DNA from: Prochilodus magdalenae
Taxonomy: Eukaryota > Chordata > Actinopteri > Characiformes > Prochilodontidae
Length of the DNA stretch: 64,000 nt
Reading direction: 5' to 3'
NCBI GenBank assembly: GCA_024036415.1
Contig: JAMWET010003060.1
Span: 1-64,000, forward strand
Shown: positions 22,800-34,574 of the stretch, one piece after another
How positions within the stretch are numbered: the stretch's first letter is position 1
How the letters are laid out: each line of letters starts with the position of its first letter
The notes under the pieces: generated by a model
Told to the model about the DNA's origin: nothing
The model's database searches: none
What the model saw: only the letters and a program-made list of their open reading frames with translations
Translations under genes and position numbers: made by a program

Positions 22800-22860
22800 T
22801 GAGCCTCAAAACAGTGCTCATACGTCACAGTGTGTGCACGCTCTGACGACACTCCCCCTC
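22800..22860 (-). promoter_or_regulatory. Upstream flank of NLR unit B, CRE half-site
   Basis: The block from GAGCCTCAAAAC to TGTGCACGCTCTGACGAC is shared with 11,218-11,280. It retains TGACGTATGAG but lacks the about 12 bases that carry the ISRE-like GAAAGTGAAA in unit A. A plus-strand GAAAGTGAAAG is present within intron 1 at 21,970-21,980. Confidence 0.35.
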
Positions 22861-22884
22861 CAGGAGACCTGTTCAAATACACTA

Positions 22885-23390
22885 CCCAGGTAAAAGTTAA
22901 GCATCTAAAAAGTATGTACCAGAAATGTAATTTAATATCAGCAAGTACATTTCAAGCACAGTATTGTTCTGTGTGCTAAATACAAACGCAAATATATTAT
23001 AAGTACATTTTACCTCAGCAGTACTTTAGTGTACTTAACAGAAGTAGAATAAGTATATATAAGTATATTTTAATGTGCTAGAAATGTACATAATATGTAC
23101 TTATGTGTCTCTAAATAAAGTGGTTCTCAGATTAGTAAAGTAAAAGTAGTTTTATTAAATTCTTATAATTTAAGTATAATCTTAAATACATATTATATAT
23201 AGAGATTATAAAAATTATATATAAATATATAATATTTATGTATATATTTAATATAATAATTAGCATACTAAGTACATATATATGAAAATAACACACTCTT
23301 ATTAAAGAACAAGAGTAAATAACAAGTTTAAGCTAACTATAATAAGTACACTTAAATTAAGTAACTTCAGTGTACTGTTTTTCTCCTGGG
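22885..23390. mobile_element. MITE-like element with TA flanks
   Basis: The AT-rich 506-bp block starts TACCCAGGTAAAA and ends CTCCTGGGTA. Read from either end it therefore starts TACCCAGG. Imperfect similarity continues inward, with repeated AAGTACATTT and AAGTATATTT words. A TA flanks each side, as left by Tc1/mariner-type insertion. No transposase is present. It is probably non-autonomous; the family is unknown. Confidence 0.45.
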
Positions 23391-25700
23391 TAAATAAAAT
23401 AACCCTCTATGTAAATCAGCACCTGAAATGGTGCCACAGTTGCATTCTGGTGCTCTACACACTGCAGCGTTTAAGGTGGAATGGAACGTTTGATTAAGAA
23501 GCTGGTTCATAAGAAGCAGCTTTAGCCTTGTTGTAAGGTGAACATCAAAGACTAACATGTTCTTAGAAACTTCCCCTTCACAGCCTGGACTGGTAGATAT
23601 ATCCATGTATAGTCCACCATATTGCTGGTGTACCACTGGTGTTGGGGTTGTATGTATATTGTATGTATATATAGCATATATATATATATATATATATATA
23701 ATTTTTATAAAAATAATAAAACTTTTAGGAAAACTCATAGTAGGAGAAACACACTCTCATATGCATAGGCTTGCTAATGCTAAAGTCCAGGGCTGCTCCT
23801 AGTTTACATTGGAGTGGAGCAGTCTAATGGCTGGAAATACAACACCTCCATCTAGTGGTCGGAGCTTTAAACACAACACGGAATGAAACGCAGTCTGCCA
23901 GAAACTTAAGCATGTAAGCTTTTAGTTAAAATCCATACTGTGTTTTGGAAATCAAAAACATATTAACAAAACATAATACAGGAATATTTAATATCTTCTA
24001 GATGTTTTTACACCCCTAATGCTGCTACCACATCAGTGCCACTGCTGGTTCACCACCGGTACTGCTCAGTGTTGGCTGTATGGCTAGTAAGTACCATGTT
24101 TACTGGGTGTGTTGGAGCAGGAAAGCCAACACACTGAACAGTGAGTCAGATAACCCCAGTGTGGGTAATTCAGTGTTCACGGTCCTGGACCCCTACTGCC
24201 CTGCACACTTTCCCTGCTCAATATGCCTGAGTCAGCTGATCATCTTAGGAACACCCACTTACTGAATAGGCCACAACACCATTTCTAGGGAACCATTTGT
24301 GGGATTTTCTTTACCACACACAAGCATAATAAATCAATCATAATAAATCAGTCATAATCAATCAATCATATTCGGGACTATTTTCCAGCCACTCTTTATG
24401 CTTTTGATTGGGATGTCTTGTTTTTGTTACTGTGCCCTCAAGACTAATATATGTAAATTAGCTCTATTCTAATTGGCTCCTCTGTATAGTGCCTCAGTCA
24501 ACAACCAGTCTGGGCTGAAACAGTTTTTAAAATATTAGTGTGGATGTTGAACGGCTGTTGGCAAAATAGTCAGACATCTTTAAAGGTGCTTATTTCGTGA
24601 CATCACAAGAACACTGAATTGAAACCCATCTGTTACTGTAGCTTTGCTTTCATATGTGGACCGGACTGCTGAGTGAGTTGTTTGTTTGTACATAATAAAA
24701 CTCACTCCATCCATCCATCCATCCATCCATTGGTTTACCAGCTTCACTCCTGTAACCAAACTTTTTGTGCTCTCCCCATTTAAACCAACCTTTCAATATC
24801 TGAATTTGGGAAACACTAAGAAAGAATTATTATACTAAGAATAATATGCTGTGTAATATAAACTGCCAGTAGATGGCAGTGTTTATCCACAATCAGTTTG
24901 GTCAGGGGTGGAACCTGATATTAAACATTAGTGAATCATACTGGACCACACTAGTTGTGTAGACAGATATAGCTAGGGAAGCGGAAGAACTTCACTTCCC
25001 TCTGTTACACAAATGTGGATAAAAGTTTTAGATATACTCAATCAGCTGTACAAGTAAATACTGGTGTCGGTAAAGCAGCTGCAGGTTGATGTTATGAAAA
25101 CATGAAGACCTAAAAGGATTTCTGAGTGTAAAGAACCTCATTTGATGAGCCTTCACATGACCTAATGGCTCTAGTGATTTTCATGTTCACCCCAGAAGTT
25201 TTTCCTTTACGTTACTATGAAGGTTCTTCATAATAACATCACATTTATGAGAATAAGGACTATATATTGATACTAAGCAGGTAGGTCAGACTTGGTTCCT
25301 TCCAGGCCACAGGCAGGTCAGACTTGGTTCCTTCCAGGCCACAGGTAGGCCAGACTTGGTTCCTTGCAGGCCACAGACAGCTCTGTGGGTATTAATATTC
25401 TCATCTAACACTCTGAATTGAACCGATAAAGGTCTTGCTTATGAGCCAATGAGTTTAATTGTGGTGTGTACGGTGGTACAACAACTACCTACTAGCAGAT
25501 TTCACCATAAAGCACAAGACATGGCGTGTTGATGGCTGACTGTTTAAGTTCCTATGACTGGTCCCCTCAGAGCGGGGGCCTTTGGAGGGCATGCTCGGAT
25601 AAGCATTTTCTGTACCCCACCAAGTTATCAGCAACACATGCTCAAACAGTTCTTCCCTCATAGACAACGAATATAACCCAATACATGTTAAACAGAACAT
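23391..25700. other. Non-coding stretch with simple repeats
   Basis: No gene is recognised. It contains an (AT)n run at about 23,675-23,702, a TCAATCATAA-type repeat at about 24,325-24,372 and (ATCC)n at 24,704-24,731. The overlapping open frames near 23.4-23.8 kb arise from the (AT)n run. Confidence 0.5.
25278..25380 (+). repeat. Tandem repeat, about 33-bp unit, three copies
   Basis: The unit CAGGTCAGACTTGGTTCCTT followed by CCAGGCCACAG occurs three times with one or two changes per copy. It lies upstream of the 3' end of NLR D and has no coding context. Confidence 0.8.
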
Positions 25701-25819
25701 AACTCTCGTCCAAAACCAAAATATACACCAGAACCCAAAACAGGGTTTGATATTCTTTCAATTGCTTTTTTATTTATCCAGTTGAAAGAAAAATATAAAC
25801 AAGCTATTTAAGAAAGTAA

Positions 25820-25840
25820 AAATGTTTTATTAATACTCTG
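25820..25840 (-). terminator. Possible polyadenylation signal of NLR D
   Basis: The minus strand reads AATAAAAC about 440 bp past the stop codon of the B30.2 exon. No downstream element can be proved by eye. Confidence 0.3.
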
Positions 25841-26269
25841 TTTTACTGGTAAAGCCCTTTTATCAGGACATAACTTACAAAAGTTAAAAACAGTTAACAT
25901 TCTTTTGTACACGATGAAGCTATAGAATCTAGCATCCACGAAAACACGGTTGATGGAATGGTTGGACTTCTACAACTGGATGCCATTTGTACAATACTGG
26001 ATTTTGGAATTATTGGATTTTGATGATTTTTTGTATTTGTTGTACGCTCATGCTATTTTTGGGGCATTTATTGGGTCAAAAATTCTAACTTTTTTCTGAT
26101 TTGGCTGAAAATATTCAGCACCCGATTTACAAAGCATCCCTCAACTTAATTGCTCCAGTGAGTTTTGAGCATTTTTTGTCTCATCAGTTTGGACGTTTGC
26201 AAAGACTGGGAGCTAGACTGAAGATTTTTCATGCTAGAAGTTGGACAGAAAAGTGTCCAACACTTTTGA

Positions 26270-26850
26270 TCACAGGGACACCACAGCATAGTGATGCACC
26301 AGTCTGAACACAGGGTAAACAGGCTCAGTGAACTTCGTATGGAAAGTGTATATGTGGGTCAGAGTACTGGTGCAGACCTTGTAGAATGACAGAGTGCCGG
26401 CCAGCCAGTCCAGGTACACCGCTATCGTCTCAGACTCAAAGTTGTCCTCTGGAGTTTTCCTGAGGTCGACTTTCTTGCCATCGTGCAAAGCACTGTAGCT
26501 GTAATTAGAGCAGTGTAGACTCCAGGACTGGTCATTGTGTCCTGCCAGGGAGACGTTTGCCTCTCCGGTCCTGCTGATCCCTCTGTACGTGAGGCCTATA
26601 TTTACCCCAAACACGCTCCCACTCCACTCAGCCTCCCAGTAGTGCTGCCCAGATAGAGCCTCTCGACACATCACTTGCTTCCAGGTTTGGAATCTGTCTG
26701 GATGGACCTTGTAGGGGATTTCCTTAGTGCTCCAGGTCACTGTTCTGCCTCCGTCTGTCAGACAGAGAGATCGATGGGCAGTGTTGGGGTCCAGAGTGAG
26801 CTGACACACAATATCAAACCGATCAAGATACAGGGAGGGAGGGAGGACCA
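26270..26850 (-). CDS. B30.2 (PRY-SPRY) exon of NLR D
   Basis: It reads [93 protein letters not shown] and EPVYPVFRL, then stop. All PRY-SPRY landmarks are present (LDPNTA, WEAEW, VYLDW, LSFY). It is open to the stop. It is on the same strand as, and downstream of, the NLR D LRR exons. It could in principle be a separate gene if the linker exon is absent. Confidence 0.85.
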
Positions 26851-29800
26851 TTATTATGCTTAAGGGGAAATTCAGGCATCCAGTTAAAAAGAAGTGAGTC
26901 AAAAAATAGAGTCCTTAGTGTTGTGTAAAGTCCTTTAGTGTCTGTATTAAAGTCTTTATCTGCGTAAAAGTGTAATTAAAGTTTTGTGTCTGTGTAAAGT
27001 TTTTTTGTAAAGTCTTTTTCTGTGTAAAGTAAAGTCCATTAGTGTCTGTGTAAAGTCCTTTAGTGTCTGTGTAATGGAGGTAGTGGTATACCATTTGCTG
27101 TGCAAATTTAGAAGATGGCTGAAGTCAGCCATACAGACAGTGCAAGTACGCAGTAATATAAATAATTTAGCAGTGCAAACTATGTAAACAGTAGTACAGA
27201 ACAGTAGAATAATAAAATAGAAATAGAAATAGGGCATTTAGGAGGGAGTGTGTGCAGAGATGGGGGTGTGTCCTTTGGAGCGACCTTAATGAAAGAGTGT
27301 CAACTTTCATTATTATACATGAAGTGAAATTTAAAAAGCAAAAAAACTAATTTTTATTAATTTATTAATAATTACTTAATTAATTTCATTTAGTTTTTCT
27401 CTGGCTTAGCACTGATTATGTCCCAGTTCATTCAAATACATAAAGCTTCTTGTACAGCTGTACAGATTCTGTATAGGATAGTCTATATATCTGTTTAGAC
27501 TCACTTATGTAAAAGTATATCGTACAGATAGTCATATATATTATTTTAGCTGGCTTTTTATTCTTATCCTTACTCCTTATTCTATTTCACTTATACAGGT
27601 GTTCTCTTCACCACAGACATGGCGCTCCTCCTTGTAAATGTGACAGACTTGGCAAAGTAAAGATTCTGATTCTGACATATCCTGATAGCTGAAGTGCGGG
27701 AAGGGCTCCCCAGTCCGTGCTCCCATTCCAATATTTATACAAGGCCTATTAGGGAAATAGTCTCACTTCATTGAAGAGCAACTTAGGAAACTGGATATCA
27801 AATTATTATTATTAAGTTAATTAGTAAATTTAATGTGAATTTCCTAGTTTCAGAGAAACCTTTCATGTCAGAACTGTGGCAAGTGTTCAAAGAGCTTAAC
27901 AAAAGGTCCCTCCCAGGAACCTATCTAAGCTGAGACACTGTTATATGGAAGTCCTGAGAGATTTTCGGTCCAAACCCTGAAAGATAATGGAATATATGGG
28001 GGTTCTCAGGCAAAGTAGCTCTCAAAGACAGTGTAGCACTGACTTTCCACTATTTTACCATCATCAACATGTACATCATCAAGGCATGTGGATTCACTGG
28101 CGTTTTGGGTTGTATATTAAATGCTGAAATTTGTGCTGATGAAACATTAAACCCAGCGAAAAGAATTACTCACGACTCAGTAAGCTATTCCTCATTAGAG
28201 TCTCCCCGAAAAGGTCCGCTCTAAATGGGTCATGAAAAAAGAGGGGTCGTTAACTATGATATTTCATATATCAGTTAAAAATAAGAATGATTTTTTATCA
28301 TACTTCAATTAAAACAATCATTAATCTCAATTGATAAGTCCTCAGAAGTGAAGCAGGTGATGTTCTTTACTTACTTAAATTCCTTCAGATTATAACTTGG
28401 ATTTTCTATGATGTTAAAAATCATCTTCACTCCCTTCTCTCCGGTGGGGTTGTAACTCACATCCAGCTTTCTGAGCTGTGACAGGTTCGAACTCAGAGCA
28501 GAGGCCAGAGACAAACAGCCCTTTTCTGTTATAAGGCACCCAGACACCCTGGTGGAAGTGACACAAGACTGATAGTGTGGTCTTTAGGTTTGTAGGAAGA
28601 CGCTGGCAAATGGAGATCTACATATGCTAGTTCATCGGTGCTACATTAGCAAGGGTCTTGGCTAGCCTAATGCCACCCCCTTTTATTGCCACGTGTAACT
28701 TGTAGCATGTACATGCAGAGCTTTATAGAAACTTGATGGGGACACATGTCTCGTTTTCTTTACCTAGACAGAGAGGGAAAGGTGAACTGTGGTCCCTCTT
28801 TTGTATGTTCAGGCTGATAAACTCATTCGGCAAACCCGAAAACCGAGCTCCTAGGCTTGAGAAAGGAAAGTTCTGCCAGTTACCGGTTTGATGGAGAGGC
28901 GCACACACACCTGACTAGACTGAGCTAGCAGTGGTGTGTGAGCTCTTTTTATTTAACATAGTCCAGCTAATGTGAGTCAGCCCTAATCAGATGGCGTTCT
29001 TTCTCTGTCTCCCTCTGGTGGCTGGGAGTGACCTAGCAGGAGTTGCAGGTGTGGCAAGATGCTGCTCAATTTGTTTATTTCAGTCACAAATGAAAAACAA
29101 TTAAGTCCATTTTTATATATGTGTGTGTGCGGTAATTTGTTATACATCATTTTTTACAAACGCAGTGGTGTTTAGGTCAGTCCTGATGCCCTAAGTTTTT
29201 TAAGTCATGCTTTATCAAATTTATGTCTTATGATCTTCATGTTCAATATAACATTTGAGGTTCATACACACTGTAATCATACACCAACGAACAAAGCCAA
29301 AATGAAGATTGGGACAGTAATGACTGATTGAGCTTGACTGGCCAATCCCAAAAATATACTTACTTGAGCAACTGAAGTTTACAGTATGGACTCTTAAGCC
29401 CCTGGACCAACAGTGATATTCCAGAGTCTTGCAGGTTGTTGTTACTCAGGTCCAGTACTGTTAAGCATGACATTCTAGAGATGAGAGCACTAGCCAGAGT
29501 CTCACAGCTCTGTTTAGTCAGATTGCAGTCATTCAGCCTAGTGAGAAAAAGAAAAAGTCCAAACCATGTGGAAATTTAAGAACACGAAATAGATAAAATA
29601 CACTTACAAAGCTTTTCTAGAGGCGACGACTAGCGGGACTGTTCTCCGCAGACCCTCATCTGACTTGAGATATTTCCTCAAATCAAACTCATCAAGGTCA
29701 TCCGTCGACATTAGGAGTAGATAAACGAGGGCGGAGCACTCTGCAGGGGTGAGCTGATGATCCGATCTAGACTGGACATAGCTCTTAATCTCCTCCACCA

Positions 29801-32800
29801 AAGAGTTGTCATTCATCTCATTCAGGCAGTGGAGGAGGTTGATGCTCCTTTCTGGCAGGATCTGCCTCTTGATCTTCTCCTTGATGAACTGGACGGTTCT
29901 CTCAACTCCTTCAGTCAAACTCAGCTGAGGAAAGACCTTTACCAGAAGTGTCTGATTGGACTCCAATGATACACCAAGAAGAAACCGGAGGAAGAGATCC
30001 AGGTGTCCGCTCTCACTCTGTAAACTCTTGTTGATGGCAGATTTGTGGAGCTCAAAGAGGTTGTTCTTCACCCGCCATTTCAGTTTATCTGCAGTGCTCT
30101 CAAGGAGAGGATTTGTCCTCGTCGTGCTGTACATGTAAAAGACATACAGGGCAGCAAGAAACTCTTGAATGCTCAAATGCACAAAGCTGTAAGCCTTGGA
30201 CCTGAACAAAGTTTTCTCCTTCCTGAAAATCTCGGTGAACATCCCCGAGTACACAGAGGCCGCTTGAACATCGATTCCACTTTCTTCCAAGTCTTTTTCA
30301 AAGAATATAAATTTTTCCCGCATGAGGTTCTTGTAAGCAAGCTCTGCCAATTTCCGAATTTCCTCAGAATAATCGGCAAATTTCAGAGGCTTTCCTTGAT
30401 ACCTCCCTGGGTACTTCTGAAGTTTTATGTCCGTCTGATAAAGCATGAAGTTTGTATACATCCCTGTCAGAGTTGTGGGCACATCTTCCCTATCCACTGC
30501 TTCTCCATCTTGGCCATCATCTAGCATGAGCTGAAGCACTGCTGCTGATATCCAACAGAAGACCGGGATGTGGCACATGATGTGAAGGCTCTTGGACTTC
30601 TTAATGTGGGAGATGATTTTGCAGGCCTGCTCCTGATTGCTGATCCTCTTTCTGAAGTACTCCTCTTTCTGGAGGTCACTGAACCCTCGCACCTCTGTCA
30701 CAAGGTCAGTGTGTTTACTGGGTACTTGATGAGCTGCGGCTGGCCGGGAGGTTATCCAGATGCGAGCAGATGGGAGCATATTTCCAGCAATAAGATTGAC
30801 AATCAGCAGGTCAACGGATGACATCTCTGTCACATCACACACCAGTTTATTGTTTCCGAAGTTCAGCACGAGGCGACTCTCGTCCAAGCCGTCAAAAACA
30901 ATCAAGACATTGCAATCACGAAGGGCCTCCACATCTTCTCGCCTCAGGTCAAGCTGGTGGTAAAAGTAAGACAGTAACTTGTGGAGGCTGTACTGTTCCT
31001 CCATAATGGGATTCAGATCTCGGAATGGCATCAGGAACACAAACTCAATATCCTGGTTGATTTTTCCTTCGGCCCATTCCAGGGCAAACTTCTGCACGGA
31101 CACTGTCTTTCCTACGCCCGCGATGCCTAGCGTCAGCACCGTTCTTGATTTCTGTGAGTCTGAAAGCGTTTTGAAAATGTCGCTGAACTTGACTGGACTG
31201 TCCGCAGCAAGGACTCTTGACATCGCTTCAATTTGCCACACTTCATGCTGATGACTGACTCCCCCGGTATGACCTTCCACAATATACAGCTCTGTGTAGA
31301 TGTCCGTTAAAGCCATGCTGGTCCCTCCATCAGATGTTCCTTCATAGATCATTGTGCATCGTTCTCTTGTGCAAGTCTTCAGGTTATCACCGACTGCTTT
31401 TTTTCTTGCCTCTGAAAAACATGTGGCACATTGTGACGCACACAAGAGCGTTCAGTTTTGGTGCTGGAGGCCTGGGATAACCTCATTATTTTGAGATGGA
31501 TTAAAAAGTTGTTAGCTTTACATGCCTGCCAAATAAGTGACTTAAGTTCAGATGATTAACATTGTATCATTTGGAAGAAAGCATAAAGCTAAGTGATTGT
31601 GACAGAGAGACAGTCAAGAGAATTTGTGGTTCTGTCACACGTTGCTGTCGCTAAGCTGCTATTATAACCAGGTTATGGTATTGTGTGCTAGCATCACCTA
31701 TCCTATTCAACACCATCAATTGGTTGAAAAGTCTAAAACATACATGGGTGGATTGTCTTTTATCTGTTCAGATACAGAGTCAAAATTTGAAACATCATTT
31801 TTAAATTTCAATATCATATATACACACACTGTACTTTTGTGTTACTGTCATTGCGCCAAATACTACATATGCCCAATATATCACTGATGTATATATAGCT
31901 AAGTCTGAAATGCAAACAGACAACAATGACTTACCATCACATATCCCTGAAGGCTTTTTACCTGAGTTCAAGAAAGATAAACATGGATTATTACATCACT
32001 GCTACTACAGTAACCAATTAGCTGTGACATAAAACTATCACCATGCCGCAACTTTTATTAGTCTTGTAGGTTTTGCTGTGATGCTAAAAGTTGAAGCAAA
32101 AATGGGTAGAACTGAGCGTAGAAATATAGATATAGATATAGATATCCATATAAATATAGATATATATTGGGGTAGCTTAGTGGGTAACACCACTACTCAG
32201 GGTTACACCTCTCGTGTGGGAGAATGGGGTTTGAATCCCAGTCTGGGTGTCTATGCTGAGCTGCACCAGTCCTTGGGCAGGACTCCTAACACTACGTTGG
32301 CCTACCTGCAATCATCAACCTTGTAAGTCACTCTGGATAAGAGCATCAGCTAAATGCCGTAAAATGTATAATTTTAAAAATAATAAAAAAATGTAATAAA
32401 AATAATACATATATTTATATAAATACAAAGCTAATATAAATAACTCTAATAAATATTTTACTTCTAATTTAATTATTAAAAACAGTCACTAAAACTCGTG
32501 CTTCAAAATGCTAATGTAAGTAAACTTAGCGTACCACAGCCACCATCACTTGTGTGGAAGTTGAAGATGACTGGAGCTAAGAAATGGCTGCTGTTCAGTG
32601 AGGGAGCATTTACCGTCCCCCCGGACTCAGCTCTGATCCAGTTTTGAACACAGCCAGCCTGAACACTGGGGGAACCTGCTTATAAATGGAGGTAATAGCA
32701 AACAAGCACACTACAGCAGACTGACGGTATATATGGCTAATCCATCTGTCCTCAGAAATCTCAAATGTCATTAACGAAACCAAATTTAACATTAAATAAC

Positions 32801-32945
32801 TTATTAATTAATAATTAATCAATAAACAGTTGTAAACAAATCGTCATGAAGCGTTAAAATCTTAATGCTAATTAGGAATAATTCTCATTCTGAAAGACTC
32901 AGCCTACGTACCATGCTCATTTCCTTGCAGGGTCTCCTTCTCCAT
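26270..32945 (-). CDS. NLR D: FISNA-NACHT-LRR-B30.2 receptor
   Basis: Exons supported by splice sites and phase are 32,912-32,945 ([11 protein letters not shown]), 32,535-32,630 (beta-motif), 31,935-31,961, 29,608-31,411 (NACHT), 29,364-29,537 and 28,375-28,548 (LRRs). The B30.2 exon ends at 26,270. The NACHT part has Walker A GIAGVGKT and Walker B IVFDGLDE. The gene is open throughout and clearly divergent from units A to C, with a different first exon and no hydrophobic exon, so it should be a cytosolic NLR. The joint between the second LRR exon and B30.2 needs a linker exon that I did not find. The B30.2 exon 5' edge (about 26,815-26,850) is therefore unresolved. The gene may be functional. 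Confidence 0.85.
26918..27078 (+). repeat. Degenerate 20-bp tandem repeat (GTGTCTGTGTAAAGTCCTTTA)
   Basis: The word TAGTGTCTGTGTAAAGTCC and variants occur about seven times with indels. It lies in the intron upstream of the NLR D B30.2 exon and also generates an open frame on the minus strand. Confidence 0.6.
27110..27690 (+). mobile_element. Non-LTR retrotransposon 3'-end debris
   Basis: CAGACAGTGCAAGTACGCAGTAA near 27,133 and the tail TTGGCAAAGTAAAGATTCTG followed by ATTCTGAC at 27,650-27,680 are commonplace ends of teleost non-LTR elements. No open frame for reverse transcriptase is present here. Confidence 0.4.
28375..28548 (-). CDS. LRR exon 2 of NLR D
   Basis: This 174-nt exon reads [18 protein letters not shown] and [19 protein letters not shown], with CCACCAG acceptor and GTAAGT donor. 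It resembles the terminal LRR (SGCLIT) that normally precedes the B30.2 linker. Confidence 0.85.
29364..29537 (-). CDS. LRR exon 1 of NLR D
   Basis: This 174-nt exon reads [18 protein letters not shown] and [19 protein letters not shown], ending YCKLQLL. It follows the NACHT exon directly in phase 2 and is ribonuclease-inhibitor type. Confidence 0.85.
29608..31411 (-). CDS. FISNA-NACHT exon of NLR D
   Basis: This single 1,804-nt exon starts [19 protein letters not shown] after a TTTTTCAG acceptor and ends SRKAL with a GTAAGTG donor. Motifs in order are [20 protein letters not shown] (Walker A), [29 protein letters not shown] (Walker B), [42 protein letters not shown] and [17 protein letters not shown]. 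The length and layout are those of teleost NLR-C proteins. The ATG at 31,445 is in frame with the exon but lies upstream of the acceptor, so it is probably intronic. Confidence 0.95.
31935..31961 (-). CDS. 27-nt exon 3 of NLR D
   Basis: It lies between CTCAG and GTAAGTC, in phase 1-1, and encodes KKPSGICD after the shared Gly. It occupies the place of the 36-nt linker exon of units A and B. It is short and so only moderately sure. Confidence 0.5.
32124..32166 (+). repeat. (ATAGAT)n simple repeat
   Basis: An impure ATATAGATATAGAT run lies directly in front of the V-SINE within an NLR D intron. Confidence 0.7.
32169..32370 (+). mobile_element. V-SINE, complete
   Basis: The tRNA-like head is GGGGTAGCTTAGTGGGTAAC, with a B-box GGTTTGAATCCC. 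The core is GTCCTTGGGCAGGACTCCTAAC and the tail is AGTCACTCTGGATAAGAGCATC, then GCTAAATGCCGTAAAATGTA. It is in the intron between exons 2 and 3 of NLR D, opposite in sense to the gene. Confidence 0.8.
32535..32630 (-). CDS. Exon 2 of NLR D: beta-rich N-terminal motif
   Basis: This 96-nt exon in phase 1-1 has a GATCAGAG acceptor and a GTACGC donor. It encodes [17 protein letters not shown], then [13 protein letters not shown]. The GTVNAP...PVxFxFxT core matches exon 3 of units A to C although the rest of the N-terminus differs. This shows that the motif predates the unit duplications. Confidence 0.6.
32912..32945 (-). CDS. Exon 1 of NLR D (start, [11 protein letters not shown])
   Basis: The start codon is at 32,943-32,945. 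The exon ends in phase 1 before GTACGT and joins the beta-motif exon in frame. No hydrophobic segment is encoded. It was chosen because it is the nearest upstream ATG with a matching donor. Confidence 0.5.
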
Positions 32946-33357
32946 TCTACTGTAGACGTCCTGCTTGCTCATGTGTCATATTGTAATGTACTGGTGTCCA
33001 CAGTGAGCTTACCGTCTGCCTAGCTGTGGTCTCTTCTTCACACTCTGCTTGGAAGTTCCTGAGACAGAAGTTCAGGCTGTTAGTCACTAAGTGCAAAGTG
33101 TGCTTTTGGGTTGGGTCTGTTTGCAGCGCCTTCATACCAGTGCTCGTACAAAGTCCTGTCAGTGGCTGGGTGGGAGGGTGGTCCATGTAAAAAGAGGGAA
33201 ACACTGACAAGAAAGGAGTGGTTGAGTAACACTCCATGTTGCAATGCACAGTAACCACAGGAAGTCTCATGCGTCGCAGTCACACAGTTACGCCACCTGA
33301 CATGGTGATCAGGAACCAAGTTTTAACAGAGCGCCTCTGTGTAGTTCTCTAAACTGC

Positions 33358-33832
33358 CCTGCGTATAACGATCTTAGACTTATGACCACTGATGAAGGAC
33401 TAGAGGATGCCCAACACTGCACTGTGCAGCAGCAGATGAGCTATCGTCTCGGACTGTCCATCTACAAGGTGGACCAGCAAGGTAGGAGTGTCTAATAGAG
33501 TGGACAGTGAGTGGACACAGTGTCTAAACACTCCAACAGCACTGCTGGGTCTGATCCACTCACACCAGCACCACACACACTAACACACCACCACCACGTC
33601 AGTATCTGCGGTGCTGAGAATGATCCACCACTCACATAATCCCTGCTCTGTGGTGGTCCTGTGGGGGTCCTAACCATTGAAGAACAAGGTAATACAGTAT
33701 ACAGAGAAACAGATGGACTACAGTCTGGAACTGTATACCTACAGAGTGTCCGATATGGTCAGTGGAGCTGATAAACTGGACAGTGAGTGTAGATATATAG
33801 AGGTGGTATTAATGTTATGGCTTTTTATACAC
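33358..33832 (+). mobile_element. Non-autonomous DNA-transposon-like repeat, truncated
   Basis: The block reads CCAACACTGCACTGTGCAGC, CACTCACACCAGCACCACAC, CTGAGAATGATCCACCAC and TGTGGTGGTCCTGTGGGGGT. It ends AGGTGGTATTAATGTTATGG. This wording is a very common dispersed repeat of otophysan genomes whose end reads CAGCCATAACATTAAAACC on the other strand. The 5' end is missing. A second internal piece is at 54,541-54,640. Confidence 0.6.
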
Positions 33833-34007
33833 ATAGCCTGTATTTCTACTGTTCCACAGTCCATAACTGTACACACTGTAACCTTGGCATTGCTCGTCAT
33901 GGTTACGTTCCTGAACTTTATATGTAAATAATAATGTATTTTGTGTTTCTGGTTAGATGCTAACTGCATTTCATTGGCTCTATACCTGTAAAATGCACAA
34001 AGTTGTT

Positions 34008-34058
34008 TAATCTAATCTAATCTAATCTAATCTAATCTAATCTAATCTAATCTAATCT
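34008..34058 (+). repeat. (TAATC)n pentanucleotide microsatellite
   Basis: About ten perfect TAATC units follow TTGTTTAATC. The preceding text resembles a retrotransposon tail, so the array may have grown from that tail. Confidence 0.9.
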
Positions 34059-34099
34059 AGATTATATATGTCCAAAACAAATCCCTTACTACTGCCTAT

Positions 34100-34572
34100 A
34101 TACTAGTGTAATAGTATACATAATTAATACATTGCAGCAAAAAGTGCTGCCATCACTGTTACAGCGATAATAAAATGCATTAAAAATATTTTAATATAGA
34201 TAAAAAACATTTTATTTAATTCTAGATATGATACTAAATATGACAATTGTTTCATTTATTAAATAGAAGCTGCACAAACCACAGCTGAGGAAACTTTAGT
34301 CAGCACATGGTGAGTCCTGTGCTGAACAAAAAAACATTGTCTGTGGGGAACAGCATTCGGGCCTATAGATGGCAGTATTGAGCCTATAGTCAAGTCCACA
34401 TTGATGTGCATAACGACCACCATGCTTGTGTTGTATTGCACTGTAGCAAGGCCACACAGCTACACTGATGAACTTCCTGAAGACACAACCAGACCACATA
34501 CGTTCCTAAATGGTTCTTGGCTTAGACATGTGATTCTAGGAATGGGTACTGTGGCATAGGCCATAGGCTATG
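34100..34572. other. Non-coding stretch before the Tc1 element
   Basis: Only short open frames are seen and no family is recognised. Confidence 0.4.
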
Positions 34573-34574
34573 TA

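Noticed and set aside
23367..23802. Overlapping open frames with IYIYIYI runs on both strands
   Set aside because: They are caused by the (AT)n repeat. No splice context or composition supports coding.
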